The notes under the pieces: model-generated
The model's database searches: none
What the model saw: the letters and a program-made list of their open reading frames with translations, nothing else
What the model was told of the DNA's origin: nothing
In this document: positions 55,942 to 64,000 of the stretch, one piece after another
Layout of the letters: each line of letters starts with the position of its first letter
How positions within the stretch are numbered: the first letter of the stretch is position 1
Translations under genes and position numbers: made by a program
Assembly: GCF_000473995.1 (NCBI RefSeq)
Contig: NC_022571.1
Location: 2,511,416-2,575,415 of the forward strand
Direction: 5' to 3'
Source: Clostridium saccharobutylicum DSM 13864
GTDB taxonomy: Bacteria > Bacillota > Clostridia > Clostridiales > Clostridiaceae
DNA length: 64,000 nt

Positions 55942-56934
55942 TTATATATATTTTTTCAGCTTTTCTTTTGTATTTGAGTCAGCAAAACTTGCTTCTACAC
56001 TATTGTAGTAAATTTGTTTATAATCTTCAAAATCTATATGAAAAGTATCAGCTATTATATGTATCTCGTTTGTCATATTTGTATTTGATACAGTTCTATT
56101 ATCAGTGTTTAAAGTTATTTTTACTTCATCTTTGTGAAAATTATATATTGGATGCTCAGAGAAGCTGTTAACTGCTTTAGTTTGTACATTACTTGTCGGA
56201 CACATCTCAAGTGTAACGTTTCTTTCCTTTACAATTTTATAAGCTTCATCGCAATCTTTTATAAATACTCCATGTCCAATTCTTTCAGCATCTAAAAGCT
56301 GTACAGCATCTAATACATTCTTACCTATTCCAGTTTCACCTGCATGAATAGTAACTCTATATCCATATTGCTTAGCTAATTTAATAGGTTCTACAAATTT
56401 TTTACAAAAGCCTTCTTCCTCAGAGGCACATAAATCTACTGCAACAACACCTTTTCCAAGAAATGTTTTTCCCTTTTCTACTACTTCAAAAGCTTTATCT
56501 GCACTCATAGTTCTCATACATGATAATATTACATTTCCTTTAATATCATATTTCTCTTCAGCATCTGTAATGCCGTCTATTACACTTTGGATTATTTCTT
56601 CTACTGTTAATCCCTTTATAGTATGAAGCAATGGAGCAAATCTTACCTCCATATATTTCACATTTTCTTTAGCTGCATCTTCAAAAAGCTCAAAAGTGAT
56701 TCTTCTTAAACTCTCTTTTGATTGCATTACTAGATTGGGAATGGCAAATGCTTTTAAATATTCATCAAGGGATCTACATTCTAATGGAGCTGTAATTTCT
56801 TTTTGAATATAATTAACATCTGTTGAAGGAATATCAATACATTCCTTATTTGCTATATCTATTATTGTTTCTGGTCTAAGACTTCCATCTAAATGGCAAT
56901 GTAATTCTATCTTAGGTAAAGTTTTTAAGTTCAT
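55942..56934 (-). CDS. add: Adenosine deaminase
   Basis: Deaminates adenosine to inosine in purine salvage. The 330-residue metallo-hydrolase has zinc ligands His12/His14 (ELHCHLDGSLRPE), the catalytic IHAGETG block, ERIGHGVFI, and the C-terminal LNTDNRTVSNTNMTNEI, where the usual DD is DN as in many Firmicute enzymes. AGGAGG precedes the ATG. It is controlled by the adenine-type riboswitch immediately upstream. Confidence 0.95.
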   Translation of the reverse strand: MNLKTLPKIELHCHLDGSLRPETIIDIANKECIDIPSTDVNYIQKEITAPLECRSLDEYLKAFAIPNLVMQSKESLRRITFELFEDAAKENVKYMEVRFAPLLHTIKGLTVEEIIQSVIDGITDAEEKYDIKGNVILSCMRTMSADKAFEVVEKGKTFLGKGVVAVDLCASEEEGFCKKFVEPIKLAKQYGYRVTIHAGETGIGKNVLDAVQLLDAERIGHGVFIKDCDEAYKIVKERNVTLEMCPTSNVQTKAVNSFSEHPIYNFHKDEVKITLNTDNRTVSNTNMTNEIHIIADTFHIDFEDYKQIYYNSVEASFADSNTKEKLKKYI

Positions 56935-56983
56935 AATTTCCTCCTGTTTACTGGTATATATTCTTTTACTCTAAAATTTCAAT

Positions 56984-57095
56984 AAAAAAATTCCCAATCA
57001 CAAAGAAGACACAAATAATTGTATCTTCTTCGTAATCAGGAATTAATGGTTCCTGGTAGAGACCTCCAATCCATATTATTGGAGTTATACGAAAT
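56984..57095 (-). ncRNA. Adenine-type purine riboswitch with terminator, upstream of adenosine deaminase
   Basis: On the minus strand the aptamer runs from ~57095 to ~57028: CGTATAACTCC, then ATATGG, GTCTCTACC, and CCTGATTACG. The base that sets ligand choice (the one after GA in GA-T-TACG) is T, the adenine form. A terminator follows whose 5' arm reuses the aptamer's 3' strand (AATTCC...GATTACGAAGAAG) and whose 3' arm ends GGGAATT then T7. Aptamer and terminator exclude each other, so ligand binding should turn expression on, as in the known pbuE switch. Ligand and direction are inferred from sequence. Confidence 0.92.
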
Positions 57096-57303
57096 TCTAT
57101 TTCAAAATTTTAATTATTGATATTCTATCATGTTTAATTTTTTTTTACAAATGCAAGTATTTGAATTTATTCAAAAATTAATGTTGAATTTTTATAATCA
57201 ATAGGTATTTCGTTTAAATAACTATATATTTATTAGAAATCGCAATCTTTATTATAACATTTATACTTATAATAATTGTAAGAGTATCTATTATTAGTAC
57301 AAA

Positions 57304-57391
57304 AAAATAACAAGTCAACATGCATATCTATTTTGCATAATAATTCATAATATTATACAAAATAGATATTTCATTCTTGACTTGTTATTTT
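57304..57391. repeat. Structured element relative E, acting as terminator of the purine permease
   Basis: AAAATAACAAGTCA at 57304-57317 pairs with TGACTTGTTATTTT at 57378-57391, and inside ATATCTATTTTG at 57324-57335 pairs with CAAAATAGATAT at 57358-57369. Both stems resemble the outer and middle stems of copy A (AAAATAACAAGTCC; ATTTTGCATCA), but the GGCACA ends and the ATAG/CTAT core are missing. It begins 12 bp past the permease stop on the minus strand, where its T-rich end could terminate transcription. Confidence 0.6.
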
Positions 57392-57403
57392 AACTTGTTA
57401 TAT

Positions 57404-58693
57404 TTAAATTGCGAACAATATAACAAATGCTATTGCAATAAAATACATTGGTACAGGGATATCTTTTGATTTTCCTGTAAATAATTTCATTAATACAAAC
57501 GATACAAATCCAAATGCTAAACCATCTGTAATTGAATATGTTAAAAGTGTTAATATTAATGTTAAAAATACAGGCATTCCTTCAGTAAAATCTGAGAAAT
57601 CAATTTTTGTTATTGGTTCCATCATTACTACACCTAAAACTATTAGAACTGGAGCTGTAGCAAACATTGGTATTGCCGTTAAAATTGGTGAAAAGAATAA
57701 TGATAAGAAGAATAATCCAGCTATTGTTAAACCAGCTAATCCTGTTCTTCCACCTTCAGCGATACCAGCTGCTGATTCTACAAATGCTACAGGTGTAGAA
57801 GTACCTAAACATGCACCTACTGCTGATCCAATTGCATCTGCTGTTAATACTTTATCTGCATTTAAAACATTACCTTTTTCATCTAAATAACCTGCCTTTG
57901 AAGCTAAACCAATCAAAGTTCCAATACTATCAAATACATCTATAAACAACATAGAAACGATAGCTGGAATTATTCCTACAACCATTGCACCTTTAAAATC
58001 AAATTGCATGAATACTGGAGCTATTGATGGAGGCATAGATATTATTCCAGAAGGTAACTTAGCAACTCCTAATATCACTCCGATTATATAAACTGAAAAC
58101 ATTCCAATAACAAATGAACCTTTTATATTTTTATAATATAAAACCGAAATTATAACTACTCCTAAGCAAGTTAGTAAAACTGAAATATCTTTTAAATTTC
58201 CTAGTGTAACTAAAGTAGCTTGACTACCAACAATAATTTTAGCATCTTGAAGACCTATAAAAGATATAAAGAATCCAATACCGATACTAATTGCATATTT
58301 TAATGTTTGTGGAACACTGTCAATAATTACTTGTCTAATTTTAAATACATTAAGTAATAAAAATATAATTCCTTCAATTAATGAAGCTGCTAAAGCTGTT
58401 TGCCATGAAAATTTCATTGTTAAACAAATTGTAAATGTGAAAAATGCATTTAAACCCATACCTGGTGCCATACCAAATGGATAATTAGCAACAAGTGACA
58501 TGATTACTGTACCAACAACAGAAGCTAATGCTGTTGCTGTAAATACTGCTGATACATCCATACCTGATTGACTTAGGATGCTTGGATTTACAACTAATAT
58601 GTATGCCATAGTTAAAAACGTTGTTACCCCAGCTAACATCTCCGTTTTTACATTTGTTTTGTTTTTTGATAAGTGAAATAATTTTTCTAGCAT
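57404..58693 (-). CDS. pbuG: Purine permease (AzgA/PbuG-type NCS2 family)
   Basis: About 430 residues, with roughly 12-14 hydrophobic segments. It begins MLEKLFHLSKNKTNVKTEMLAGVTTFLTMAYILVVNPSILS and has PFGMAPGMGLNAFFTF and STPVAFVESAAGIAEGGRTGLA, typical of hypoxanthine/guanine/adenine permeases. I use ATG 58693 (GGAG upstream), where family similarity begins; a TTG at 58738 with a perfect AGGAGG would add 15 residues and is also plausible. The guanine-type riboswitch upstream and adenosine deaminase downstream support a role in purine uptake. Confidence 0.93.
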   Translation of the reverse strand: MLEKLFHLSKNKTNVKTEMLAGVTTFLTMAYILVVNPSILSQSGMDVSAVFTATALASVVGTVIMSLVANYPFGMAPGMGLNAFFTFTICLTMKFSWQTALAASLIEGIIFLLLNVFKIRQVIIDSVPQTLKYAISIGIGFFISFIGLQDAKIIVGSQATLVTLGNLKDISVLLTCLGVVIISVLYYKNIKGSFVIGMFSVYIIGVILGVAKLPSGIISMPPSIAPVFMQFDFKGAMVVGIIPAIVSMLFIDVFDSIGTLIGLASKAGYLDEKGNVLNADKVLTADAIGSAVGACLGTSTPVAFVESAAGIAEGGRTGLAGLTIAGLFFLSLFFSPILTAIPMFATAPVLIVLGVVMMEPITKIDFSDFTEGMPVFLTLILTLLTYSITDGLAFGFVSFVLMKLFTGKSKDIPVPMYFIAIAFVILFAI

Positions 58694-58871
58694 ATTATTC
58701 TCCGTTCTTTCTACCGATTTTTTTGATAAATTGTCCAAAATAATTCCTCCTATTTTACGAGCTACACAAATAAGAATTGCCACTCAAAAATAATATTTCT
58801 TTATAGTAGTTTGCACTAACATATAAAAAAATATAAAAGAATACAATAAGAATTTAAAGATACTTGATAAT

Positions 58872-58996
58872 ATAAAAGCCCCTTTGTAATTACAAAGGGG
58901 CTTATAAGTAAACAAATACCTATAAACACCCATAGTCAGACAATTTACGGTAGTCCGGTAGAGACACTTAGACCTTATTTCTAAGCATATACGGGT
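58872..58996 (-). ncRNA. Guanine-type purine riboswitch with terminator, upstream of the purine permease
   Basis: On the minus strand CCCGTATATGCTTAG begins the aptamer (58996) and it ends with CTGACTATGGGTG (58927); the core GTGTCTCTACCGG is present. The specificity base in GA-C-TATG is C, the guanine/hypoxanthine form. A terminator follows: AAGCCCCTTTGTA pairs with TACAAAGGGGCTT (58876-58903) and a TTTTATA tail. This is the usual OFF design in which purine ligand stops permease expression. Confidence 0.94.
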
Positions 58997-59050
58997 AAAA
59001 TTTTCATAATTCATATATAACCTACTAATTTACTACATTCTCTAATTATA

Positions 59051-59764
59051 CATCCCTAAGGACTTCTTATAATGCTTGTACAATGTAATATATTAAGTGT
59101 GCAATATATAGAATATAGCTCTTTTTCATATACTTAATCCTACAATATTTTGTTTTATAAATCAATAGTAATTTAATAATTTTGTGTATTTTTTTGATTT
59201 TTATAGTTTTATTGTTCGTATTTTTAATAATATTAACTATAAATCTAACTTGACTTTATAATTTAAACAAATAAAAAGCATAATTTTCCATGCATATTAA
59301 TTCATCGTTATGAATAAATATGATTATTTGTAAGTATATTGTTTTATTTATATAAAAATAAAAACAATGTATTATATTGAAATATTACAATATAATTCAA
59401 TATAAAGATTATATTTACATAAATTACTATTTGTTAATTTAATTACACTAATTTAAATTTATTCTTATTAATTACAAATGATAAAAACTTTGAGATAATG
59501 CTGACTTAAATTTGAATTAATAAAACAGAGGGAGAGGGTTTGAAAAAAGTATAACAATATATATAAATTTTGTTATATTTATAACATACAAGTTGATAGA
59601 TAGCTGATAATTCAGTGGTAGAATCATTTGTTAATTGATAACTTCTTTTGTACGCATATGGATATTTGAAATATATACAGATTAGTTTGTAAGAAGAATT
59701 ATTTGTATATTTAGACCGAATAGATAAAATTGGCTAGGAAACCTAATTGTGTATGAATAGTGTT
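59051..59764. other. Long gene-free stretch with a tRNA D-arm-like sequence
   Basis: About 700 bp of AT-rich DNA with no credible gene. At 59611-59624 the plus strand reads TTCAGTGGTAGAAT, exactly the D-stem/D-loop of tRNA-Gly-type genes, and downstream GGATATTTGAAATAT recalls a T-arm, but acceptor and anticodon stems do not pair. A decayed tRNA gene is possible; chance is not excluded. The rest, including the promoter region of the permease near 59040-59100, shows nothing definite. Confidence 0.35.
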
Positions 59765-59800
59765 AAAATATAGGGTTCCGTGCTTAGGAATCCTATATTT
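59765..59800 (-). terminator. Terminator of the iron-type dehydrogenase gene
   Basis: AAATATAGGGTTCC pairs with GGAATCCTATATTT around a 7-nt loop, one G-T/mismatch position, with TTTTAA following on the minus strand. It lies 21 bp past the stop. Confidence 0.7.
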
Positions 59801-59820
59801 CAATATCAATATAATTACAT

Positions 59821-60894
59821 TTATAATGCTACATTTTCTAAATCCATTATTGCATTATAAATCATTTCTGTTGTTATCTCATATGGTACATGTTTTATAT
59901 CCCCTGTTTCCATTGCTTTACGTAGGATCTTATCAAGATCTTTTTCTTCTACTTCAATATGTGCTAAACATGTTGGAAGTCCAACACTCTTATTGAATTT
60001 ATAAACTCTATCACGTTCTTCAAATTGTTTGTCACATGTAAGCATAACTAAAACACCATAAGAAACAACTTCACCATGAAGATGATTTTTTTCTATTTTC
60101 TCCAATGTAGTGCATCCATAATATACTGAATGAGCAAGACAACTATTGTAATCATTTATTACAAGAACTGATACAAGCCCTGTAGTAATTATTATGTTAA
60201 GAATTACTTGTTCTAATTCATCTGATACTTTGTGAAGTTTAGAATCTTCATAAGCTTTTTTACCATATTTTAAAAGTGGTTCTACGCAATTACGACTTAT
60301 ATCAACACCTAAAAGATTAGTATGATCTAGTTTATCACCTCTTGATGAGAATGTGCATTCATATTCTTTTGATAATGCATCTCCTATACCAGCCCAAATG
60401 AAATTACTTGGTGCTTCTGCTATTATTTTGGTATTAATAAAGCAGTGTGTTGCTGGTTTTTTAGGAAAATATAATTCTTTAAATACATGATTAGCATCAT
60501 AAATCACTGTTGTTGCTGTTATAGCTGCACAATTTGAAGCTATTGTTGGAAATACGAATATTGGTTGTCCAGTTTGGTCACACATTGTTTTGCTTGTATC
60601 AAGGCTTCTTCCACCGCCAACTGCAAAGATCATATCAGCTTTTGCAACTACTGGATTTTTTTTTAGCATTTCTACATTTTCATATGATGAGTCCCCGCCA
60701 AACCATACAAAATCTACTATCTCTATATTTGAACCTTTAATGCCTTCTAAAAGTGCTTCTCTAACTTTTAGCATTGCTGTTTTACCACCAACTACCACAG
60801 CTTTCTTTCCATAAGGCTCACAAATATTAGGAATTTCTTTGTAAACATCTTCTCCTATACTATAACTTGGTAAAAATACACTGTAATTACTCAT
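59821..60894 (-). CDS. Iron-containing alcohol dehydrogenase, GldA/HcxA-like
   Basis: A 357-residue protein of the group III/iron-type dehydrogenases. NAD(P)-binding and glycine-rich segments are KKAVVVGGKTAM and MIFAVGGGRSLDTSKTMCDQTGQPIFVFPTIASNCAA; metal ligands are likely Asp in WAGIGDALSKEYE, His in CLAHSVYYG and His in KNHLHGEVVSYG. Nearest functional types are glycerol dehydrogenase and the E. coli 2-hydroxycarboxylate dehydrogenase HcxA (YbdH), which reduces 2-oxo acids. The T-box with an apparent Ile codon upstream makes a 2-oxo-acid role attractive, but this is inference. Single gene with its own promoter and terminator. Confidence 0.85.
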   Translation of the reverse strand: MSNYSVFLPSYSIGEDVYKEIPNICEPYGKKAVVVGGKTAMLKVREALLEGIKGSNIEIVDFVWFGGDSSYENVEMLKKNPVVAKADMIFAVGGGRSLDTSKTMCDQTGQPIFVFPTIASNCAAITATTVIYDANHVFKELYFPKKPATHCFINTKIIAEAPSNFIWAGIGDALSKEYECTFSSRGDKLDHTNLLGVDISRNCVEPLLKYGKKAYEDSKLHKVSDELEQVILNIIITTGLVSVLVINDYNSCLAHSVYYGCTTLEKIEKNHLHGEVVSYGVLVMLTCDKQFEERDRVYKFNKSVGLPTCLAHIEVEEKDLDKILRKAMETGDIKHVPYEITTEMIYNAIMDLENVAL

Positions 60895-60934
60895 TTTTTT
60901 TGCCCCCCATAATGATTGTTTATATAATTTTTTA

Positions 60935-61228
60935 TAAAAAAAGACTTTGTCTCAATTAATTAGAGACAAAGTCTAAAACTCTGCGTTACCACTCTACTTG
61001 TTACTTAAAAGTAACCCTTCAAAATATCTTTAGGAAAACCTATTTAATATTCGGCAATATAACGGTTGCGGCCGGTCATGCTTACACAATATAATAATAC
61101 CTTCAGCTAACTACTCATGAGTGATTTTCAATTCTTTCACAAATCTTATCTCCCAACAAATGATAAGTTCTCTTACTAAATGTTATAGAATTTACTTTTC
61201 TCAATCAAAGTATTTATTGTTTAACTTG
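60935..61228 (-). ncRNA. T-box riboswitch, apparent isoleucine (AUC) specifier
   Basis: The minus-strand leader carries a T-box core, GTAGAGTGGTAACGCAGAG (60979-60997). UAGAG and GCA on either side of the UGGUAAC bulge pair with UGU-CUCUA downstream to form the antiterminator, and the competing terminator is AGACTTTGTCTC/GAGACAAAGTCT followed by T7. In stem I, AAAAGTA sits opposite GAAA-ATC-A, which fits the specifier loop with codon ATC (61123-61125). The distal arm AGAGAA-CTTATC...GATAAG is also present. UGGU in the bulge would match the A discriminator base of tRNA-Ile. Codon choice is by eye. Confidence 0.85.
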
Positions 61229-61234
61229 TTAATA

Positions 61235-61263
61235 ATTATATTCTTCAATTTCCATGTTGTCAA
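61235..61263 (-). promoter_or_regulatory. Consensus sigma-A promoter of the T-box leader
   Basis: On the minus strand TTGACA (61263-61258), 17-bp spacer, TATAAT (61240-61235): a perfect vegetative promoter. It lies just past the mutS stop and drives a leader of ~335 nt to the dehydrogenase gene. Confidence 0.9.
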
Positions 61264-61301
61264 TAAATTCAAATTATGGAATTATTGTTTTATCATTCTA
61301 A

Positions 61302-64000
61302 TTACAATTTTTTAGCTTCAGCTACTAATTTATATAAAGTATTCATAGCTTCCATAGGGTTTAATGATAATATATCAACATTACTTAATTCTTTAATCAA
61401 AGATTCCTTTTCCATAAAAGCAAAGTCAAGCTGCATATTATCCATTGAAGATTTTTCTTTTTTATTATTAGATTTTTTATGATTTTGATCATTACTTATA
61501 GTTTTATTTAAAGAATTATTTTCTTCTAATAAATCACTACTTGATATATGGCTAATTGAATGAGAAACATTAGGGTTATCTATTTCACTATGTCTGTCTT
61601 GGGATATAAATTCAGTTTTATCTTCACATACAATTTCATTTTTTACAACTTTTACAGCTTCATGTTCAATATTATCACAAGCTATTTCTTTATTATTTGT
61701 ATTTGTTACCTTGTGTATATCAAAGTTATTTTCTCCTTCTAAACTCAGAAGAATTTCTTTAGCTCTATCTATTACATCCTGTGGAAGTCCAGCTAGTTTT
61801 GCTACTTCAATACCATAAGACTCATCTGCTCCACCTTCAATTATCTTTCTTAAAAAGATAACAGAATCTTTCATTTTTTTAACTGCTACAGAATAATTCT
61901 TAACTCCGTCTATTATACCTTCGAGCTTTGTTAATTCATGATAGTGCGTTGCAAATAATGTCTTACATTTTAAATTTTCATTTCCAGTTATATATTCTAT
62001 AACTGACCAAGCTATTGAAAGTCCATCATAAGTTGATGTTCCTCTACCTACTTCATCTAAAAGAACAAGACTCTTATTTGTAGCATTTTTTAAAATATTA
62101 GAAACTTCCCACATTTCAACCATGAATGTAGATTTACCACCAGCTAAATCATCAGAAGCTCCAATTCTAGTAAAAACTTTATCACAAATTGAAATATTAG
62201 CAGAAGAGGCTGGTACAAATGAACCTATTTGAGCCATTAATGTTATTAAAGCAACTTGCCTCATATATGTAGATTTACCTGCCATATTAGGGCCTGTTAT
62301 AAGTAATAACTCTTTATCAGTTTGATTTAATATTGTATTGTTTGATACAAATTCACCTCTGCCTATTACTTTTTCAACAACTGGATGCCTTCCCTCATTA
62401 ATTTCTATTATTCCATCTTCATTTATTTGTGGTTTGACATAATCATTTTCAAGGGCAACTGATGCTAACGTTGATATTGCATCTAAAGATGATATTATTC
62501 TAGCACTCTTCTTAAGTCTTGAAATTTCTTTTTCGACTTTATCTCTTATATCAACAAATAATGAATATTCTAAGTTTATAAGCTTTTCTTCTGCACCTAG
62601 AATTTTATCTTCCATAACTTTAAGTTCTTCTGTTATATATCTTTCAGCATTAGCTAATGTCTGCTTTCTAATATATCTTCCTTCTGGAATAGAACTATAA
62701 TTTGATTTTGATATTTCTATATAATAACCAAATACTTTATTGTAGCCAACCTTTAATGATTTTATTCCAGTAAATTCTCTTTCTTTATTTTCTAAAGCAG
62801 CAATCCATTCCTTACCATGAATTTTAGATTCTCTTAATTCGTCAACATCTGAATTATAGCCATCTTTAATTATATTTCCTTCTTTTATACTTAAAGATGG
62901 ATCTTCTTTAATTGATGATGATAAAAGATTTCTTATATCATCTAATTCATCTAAATTTTCATAATACTCTTTTAAAAGTTCTGAATTTGCATATTTTAAA
63001 AGCTCTTTAACATTTGGAATTCTATCTAAAGATGCTTTAAGAGATAACATATCCTTAGCATTTACATTTTTATTTGAAATCTTACCAACAATTCTTTCTA
63101 TATCATAGATTTCCTTTAGAGAACTTCTTAAATCTTCATTAAAGCTTATAGAATTAAAAATTTCATTAACACCATTTAATCTTTTTTCAATTTCAGATTT
63201 AATAATTAAAGGTTCATCTATCCACTTCCTAAGAGTTCTCCCCCCCATAGATGTCGCACTTTTATCCAAAACCCAAAGTAATGATCCTTTTTTACTCTTT
63301 TCTCTTATGCTTTCAGTAAGCTCTAAGTTTCTTCTTGAATTACCATCTATAGTCATATAATTGATTATTTCATATTGCTCTAATAAATTTATATTGGTTA
63401 AACTCATTTTTTGAGTTTCATATATGTATTTTAGTAATACTCTGCTGGCAAGTTCACGAGGAATATTTAATGCTGCAACTTCCATGTCAGAAAACTGATT
63501 TATAAGTTCATCTTTAGAAACTAAAAATTCATTAAAATCTTTCTTAGATATAAGTGCTGAACTAACTCCTTTTATATCTTCAATAATGGAATCGCTCATA
63601 TTTATATCCAGTAATATTTCTTTAGGTGAAACTTTTGATATTTCATCAAGAAGACTAATTTTTATGTTATCAAATGAAGTAGTCTTAAATTCACCTGTAC
63701 TAATATCAGATATAGCAAGACTTATCTTATCATCAACTTCGTATATAGCCATTAAATATGTATTGTCATTTTCTAAATTGCTATTACTATCTATATAAGT
63801 ACCTGGAGTAACAATTTTTACAACTCCTCTTTTAACAATTCCTTTAGCTGCTTTTGGATCTTCAAGCTGCTCACAAATTGCAACTTTGTATCCTTTATTA
63901 ATAAGCCTTGGAATATAAGCTGCTGCTGCATGATGTGGTATCCCACACATAGGTGCTCTTTCCTCAAGTCCACAATTTTTTCCTGTAAGAACTAATTCAA
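61302..64000 (-). CDS. mutS: DNA mismatch repair protein MutS (5' end outside the window)
   Basis: Mismatch-recognition ATPase; about 899 codons are present and the reading frame is open to the right edge ([25 protein letters not shown]), so only the N-terminal few dozen residues, including the mismatch-contacting Phe-x-Glu, are missing. Seen here are the connector, lever ([26 protein letters not shown]), clamp, and ATPase domain with Walker [32 protein letters not shown] and [12 protein letters not shown]. An Asn/Lys/Ser-rich linker precedes the C-terminal tail. mutL is 16 kb downstream, past the accessory block. Confidence 0.96.
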   Translation of the reverse strand, partial: ELVLTGKNCGLEERAPMCGIPHHAAAAYIPRLINKGYKVAICEQLEDPKAAKGIVKRGVVKIVTPGTYIDSNSNLENDNTYLMAIYEVDDKISLAISDISTGEFKTTSFDNIKISLLDEISKVSPKEILLDINMSDSIIEDIKGVSSALISKKDFNEFLVSKDELINQFSDMEVAALNIPRELASRVLLKYIYETQKMSLTNINLLEQYEIINYMTIDGNSRRNLELTESIREKSKKGSLLWVLDKSATSMGGRTLRKWIDEPLIIKSEIEKRLNGVNEIFNSISFNEDLRSSLKEIYDIERIVGKISNKNVNAKDMLSLKASLDRIPNVKELLKYANSELLKEYYENLDELDDIRNLLSSSIKEDPSLSIKEGNIIKDGYNSDVDELRESKIHGKEWIAALENKEREFTGIKSLKVGYNKVFGYYIEISKSNYSSIPEGRYIRKQTLANAERYITEELKVMEDKILGAEEKLINLEYSLFVDIRDKVEKEISRLKKSARIISSLDAISTLASVALENDYVKPQINEDGIIEINEGRHPVVEKVIGRGEFVSNNTILNQTDKELLLITGPNMAGKSTYMRQVALITLMAQIGSFVPASSANISICDKVFTRIGASDDLAGGKSTFMVEMWEVSNILKNATNKSLVLLDEVGRGTSTYDGLSIAWSVIEYITGNENLKCKTLFATHYHELTKLEGIIDGVKNYSVAVKKMKDSVIFLRKIIEGGADESYGIEVAKLAGLPQDVIDRAKEILLSLEGENNFDIHKVTNTNNKEIACDNIEHEAVKVVKNEIVCEDKTEFISQDRHSEIDNPNVSHSISHISSSDLLEENNSLNKTISNDQNHKKSNNKKEKSSMDNMQLDFAFMEKESLIKELSNVDILSLNPMEAMNTLYKLVAEAKKL

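Overview
The window is chromosomal DNA from a low-GC, AT-rich anaerobic Firmicute, most likely a Clostridium of the C. beijerinckii/butyricum type. This is inferred from gene content and coding style: one-piece pyruvate:ferredoxin oxidoreductase, an IspH-ribosomal protein S1 fusion, FapA/DUF342, hfq-miaA-mutL order, strong AGGAGG ribosome sites, and TTG/GTG starts. No species was confirmed by search.

Layout. 1-6.9 kb: two sugar PTS operons. A mannose/sorbose-type IIB-IIC-IID operon lies behind a textbook sigma-54 promoter with phased upstream repeats; a fructose operon fruR-fruK-fruA follows. 7-8.8 kb: an unknown protein and a hemerythrin-like protein. 8.78-10.24 kb: an intact IS3-family element sitting exactly in the loop of the hemerythrin gene's terminator. 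10.4-16.8 kb: pyruvate:ferredoxin oxidoreductase, FapA and superoxide dismutase. 16.9-18.7 kb: two minus-strand genes (unknown; DUF434-type). 19.3-31.6 kb: plus-strand housekeeping genes (ABC exporter, pentapeptide protein, DegV, PadR, BaiN-like flavoprotein, cmk, ispH-rpsA, GNAT, small protein, holin-like membrane protein, miaB). 31.7-35.8 kb: a decayed beta-helix/Ig-like surface protein and a small beta-helix protein. 36-40.2 kb: YbaK, tyrosine recombinase, lipoprotein, acidic Cys-motif protein and lexA. 40.3-45.3 kb (minus): PLP enzyme, hfq, miaA, mutL. 45.5-61.3 kb: accessory block between mutL and mutS. It holds an MFS transporter and LysR regulator (both frameshifted), a CoA-ligase (frameshifted)/Etf/acyl-CoA dehydrogenase/CoA-transferase operon for reduction of an unidentified 2-enoate, adenosine deaminase behind an adenine-type riboswitch, a purine permease behind a guanine-type riboswitch, and an iron-type alcohol dehydrogenase behind a T-box with an apparent isoleucine specifier. 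61.3-64 kb: mutS, running off the right edge.

Most notable is a dispersed family of ~164-bp, fully self-complementary intergenic elements: three full copies of 165, 164 and 163 bp at 22.5, 24.2 and 42.0 kb, and two apparent deletion derivatives at 38.2 and 57.3 kb. The copies differ in stem sequence but keep pairing, and all keep an apical ATAG-(GG-containing loop)-CTAT hairpin, so structure rather than sequence appears to be under selection or to be required for mobility. Other good leads are the Ile T-box on a dehydrogenase gene, the IS inserted in a terminator loop, and single-base frameshifts confined to the regulator, transporter and activating ligase of the enoate cluster.
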